In this document: one piece after another, positions 63,469-64,000 of the stretch | Layout: every line of letters begins with the position of its first letter | Position numbering within the stretch: the stretch's first letter is position 1 | From: Coriobacteriaceae bacterium | GTDB lineage: Bacteria; Actinomycetota; Coriobacteriia; Coriobacteriales; Coriobacteriaceae | Length of the DNA: 64,000 bases | Assembly: GCA_902362275.1 (NCBI GenBank) | Contig: CABIWB010000002.1 | Span: 16,837-80,836 of the forward strand | Direction: 5' to 3' | The notes under the pieces: generated by a model | Database searches by the model: none | Told to the model about the DNA's origin: nothing | What the model saw: only the letters and a program-made list of their open reading frames with translations | Translations under genes and position numbers: made by a program

Positions 63469-64000
63469 ATGGATTTTGAGAATTCCCAAACCAAGAAGAA
63501 CCTCGAGGCCGCTTTTGCCGGCGAGTCGCAGGCGCATACCAAGTATCGCTACTATGCATCCAAGGCCAAGAAGGACGGCTACGTTCAGATCTCGAATATC
63601 TTTGCCGAGACCGCGGGCAACGAGTCCGAGCACGCTAAGCTGTGGTTTAAGTATCTGCACGACGGTGCCGTTCCCGACACCCTGGACAATCTGCGCGATG
63701 CCGCCGCAGGAGAGAACTACGAGTGGACCACGATGTACGACGAGTTCGCCAAGACCGCCGAGGAGGAGGGCTTTGTCGAGATCGCCGAGAAGTTCCGTGG
63801 TGTCGCCGCCGTCGAGAAGGCCCACGAGGAGCGCTACAACAAACTCGTCGAGCGCATCGAGTCGGGCGAGGTGTTTGAGCGTGAGGGCGTGAAGGTGTGG
63901 AAGTGCCTGAACTGCGGGCACCTGCACGTTGGTGCCGAGGCGCCTGAGGTGTGCCCGGTGTGTAACCATCCGAAGGCGTACTTTGAGGAGCAGGTGGTGA
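63469..64000 (+). CDS. Rubrerythrin (3' end beyond window)
   Basis: The frame gives 177 residues and runs to the last base of the window. It has the ferritin-like diiron domain with ligands in [14 protein letters not shown] (about residue 17), [13 protein letters not shown] (about 48) and VEKAHEERY (about 123), and a C-terminal rubredoxin domain [12 protein letters not shown] plus [11 protein letters not shown]. Length and domains show that at most a few residues are missing. Rubrerythrin reduces hydrogen peroxide in anaerobes. GAAGGGAA precedes ATG 63469. Confidence 0.93.
   Translation, partial: MDFENSQTKKNLEAAFAGESQAHTKYRYYASKAKKDGYVQISNIFAETAGNESEHAKLWFKYLHDGAVPDTLDNLRDAAAGENYEWTTMYDEFAKTAEEEGFVEIAEKFRGVAAVEKAHEERYNKLVERIESGEVFEREGVKVWKCLNCGHLHVGAEAPEVCPVCNHPKAYFEEQVV

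Overview
The window looks like chromosome from a human-gut Coriobacteriia, most likely Collinsella. The DNA is GC-rich (roughly 60% by eye). Anaerobic metabolism is prominent: pyruvate:ferredoxin oxidoreductase, a large Fe-S flavoprotein, rubrerythrin and carbamate kinase. A mannose-family PTS is present, and the cell-wall signalling cluster (kinases, FHA proteins, PP2C phosphatase, SEDS transglycosylase and PBP) is of actinobacterial type. The genus is inferred from gene content and style; no 16S or other marker is in the window.

Layout. 1-2.5 kb: end of a TetR regulator and an oleate hydratase. 2.8-5.5 kb: ClpB. 5.6-9 kb: a small acidic protein, a DUF4143-type AAA ATPase behind a promoter-containing inverted repeat, and a membrane-anchored protein interrupted by an in-frame TAG. 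9-14.5 kb: a DUF5692-like membrane protein and TetR regulator, divergent from a 924-residue Fe-S/FAD oxidoreductase, then HypA with a TTG start. 14.8-18.1 kb: mannose-family PTS (EIIAB, EIIC, EIID) and DUF956. 18.26-23.30 kb: a genomic island in tRNA-Arg(CCT), bounded by exact 47-bp direct repeats. It carries a BcgI-like restriction-modification system whose two genes are both out of frame (the specificity gene at a CT repeat), a second decayed att-like site and an integrase stub.

23.4-33.7 kb (minus strand): PASTA kinase, a one-piece SEDS-PBP fusion, PP2C phosphatase, two FHA proteins and a second kinase, read as one operon from 33.7 kb down. 33.8 kb: a YcxB-like protein. 34.6-38.3 kb: dnaX, ybaB, recR. 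38.5-42.2 kb: a second kinase/FHA module with an atypical kinase. 42.7-46.2 kb: nifJ behind a long, possibly structured leader. 46.9-52.4 kb: carbamate kinase, C39-like cysteine peptidase, APC permease, amidohydrolase. 52.5-60.5 kb: two paralogous LytS/LytTR two-component systems around a zinc-phospholipase-C-like protein, an MFS transporter and a glycosyltransferase. 60.6-64 kb: phosphoesterase, tRNA-Asp, Rrf2 regulator, a MutY-like glycosylase without Fe-S cysteines, and rubrerythrin running off the end.

The most unusual material is the phase-variable-looking restriction island; a set of very long, mostly unique inverted repeats between genes (up to 38 bp per arm, exact); a dispersed 25-bp repeat family; and several genes with terminator-like hairpins packed directly against the ribosome binding site, suggesting attenuation.
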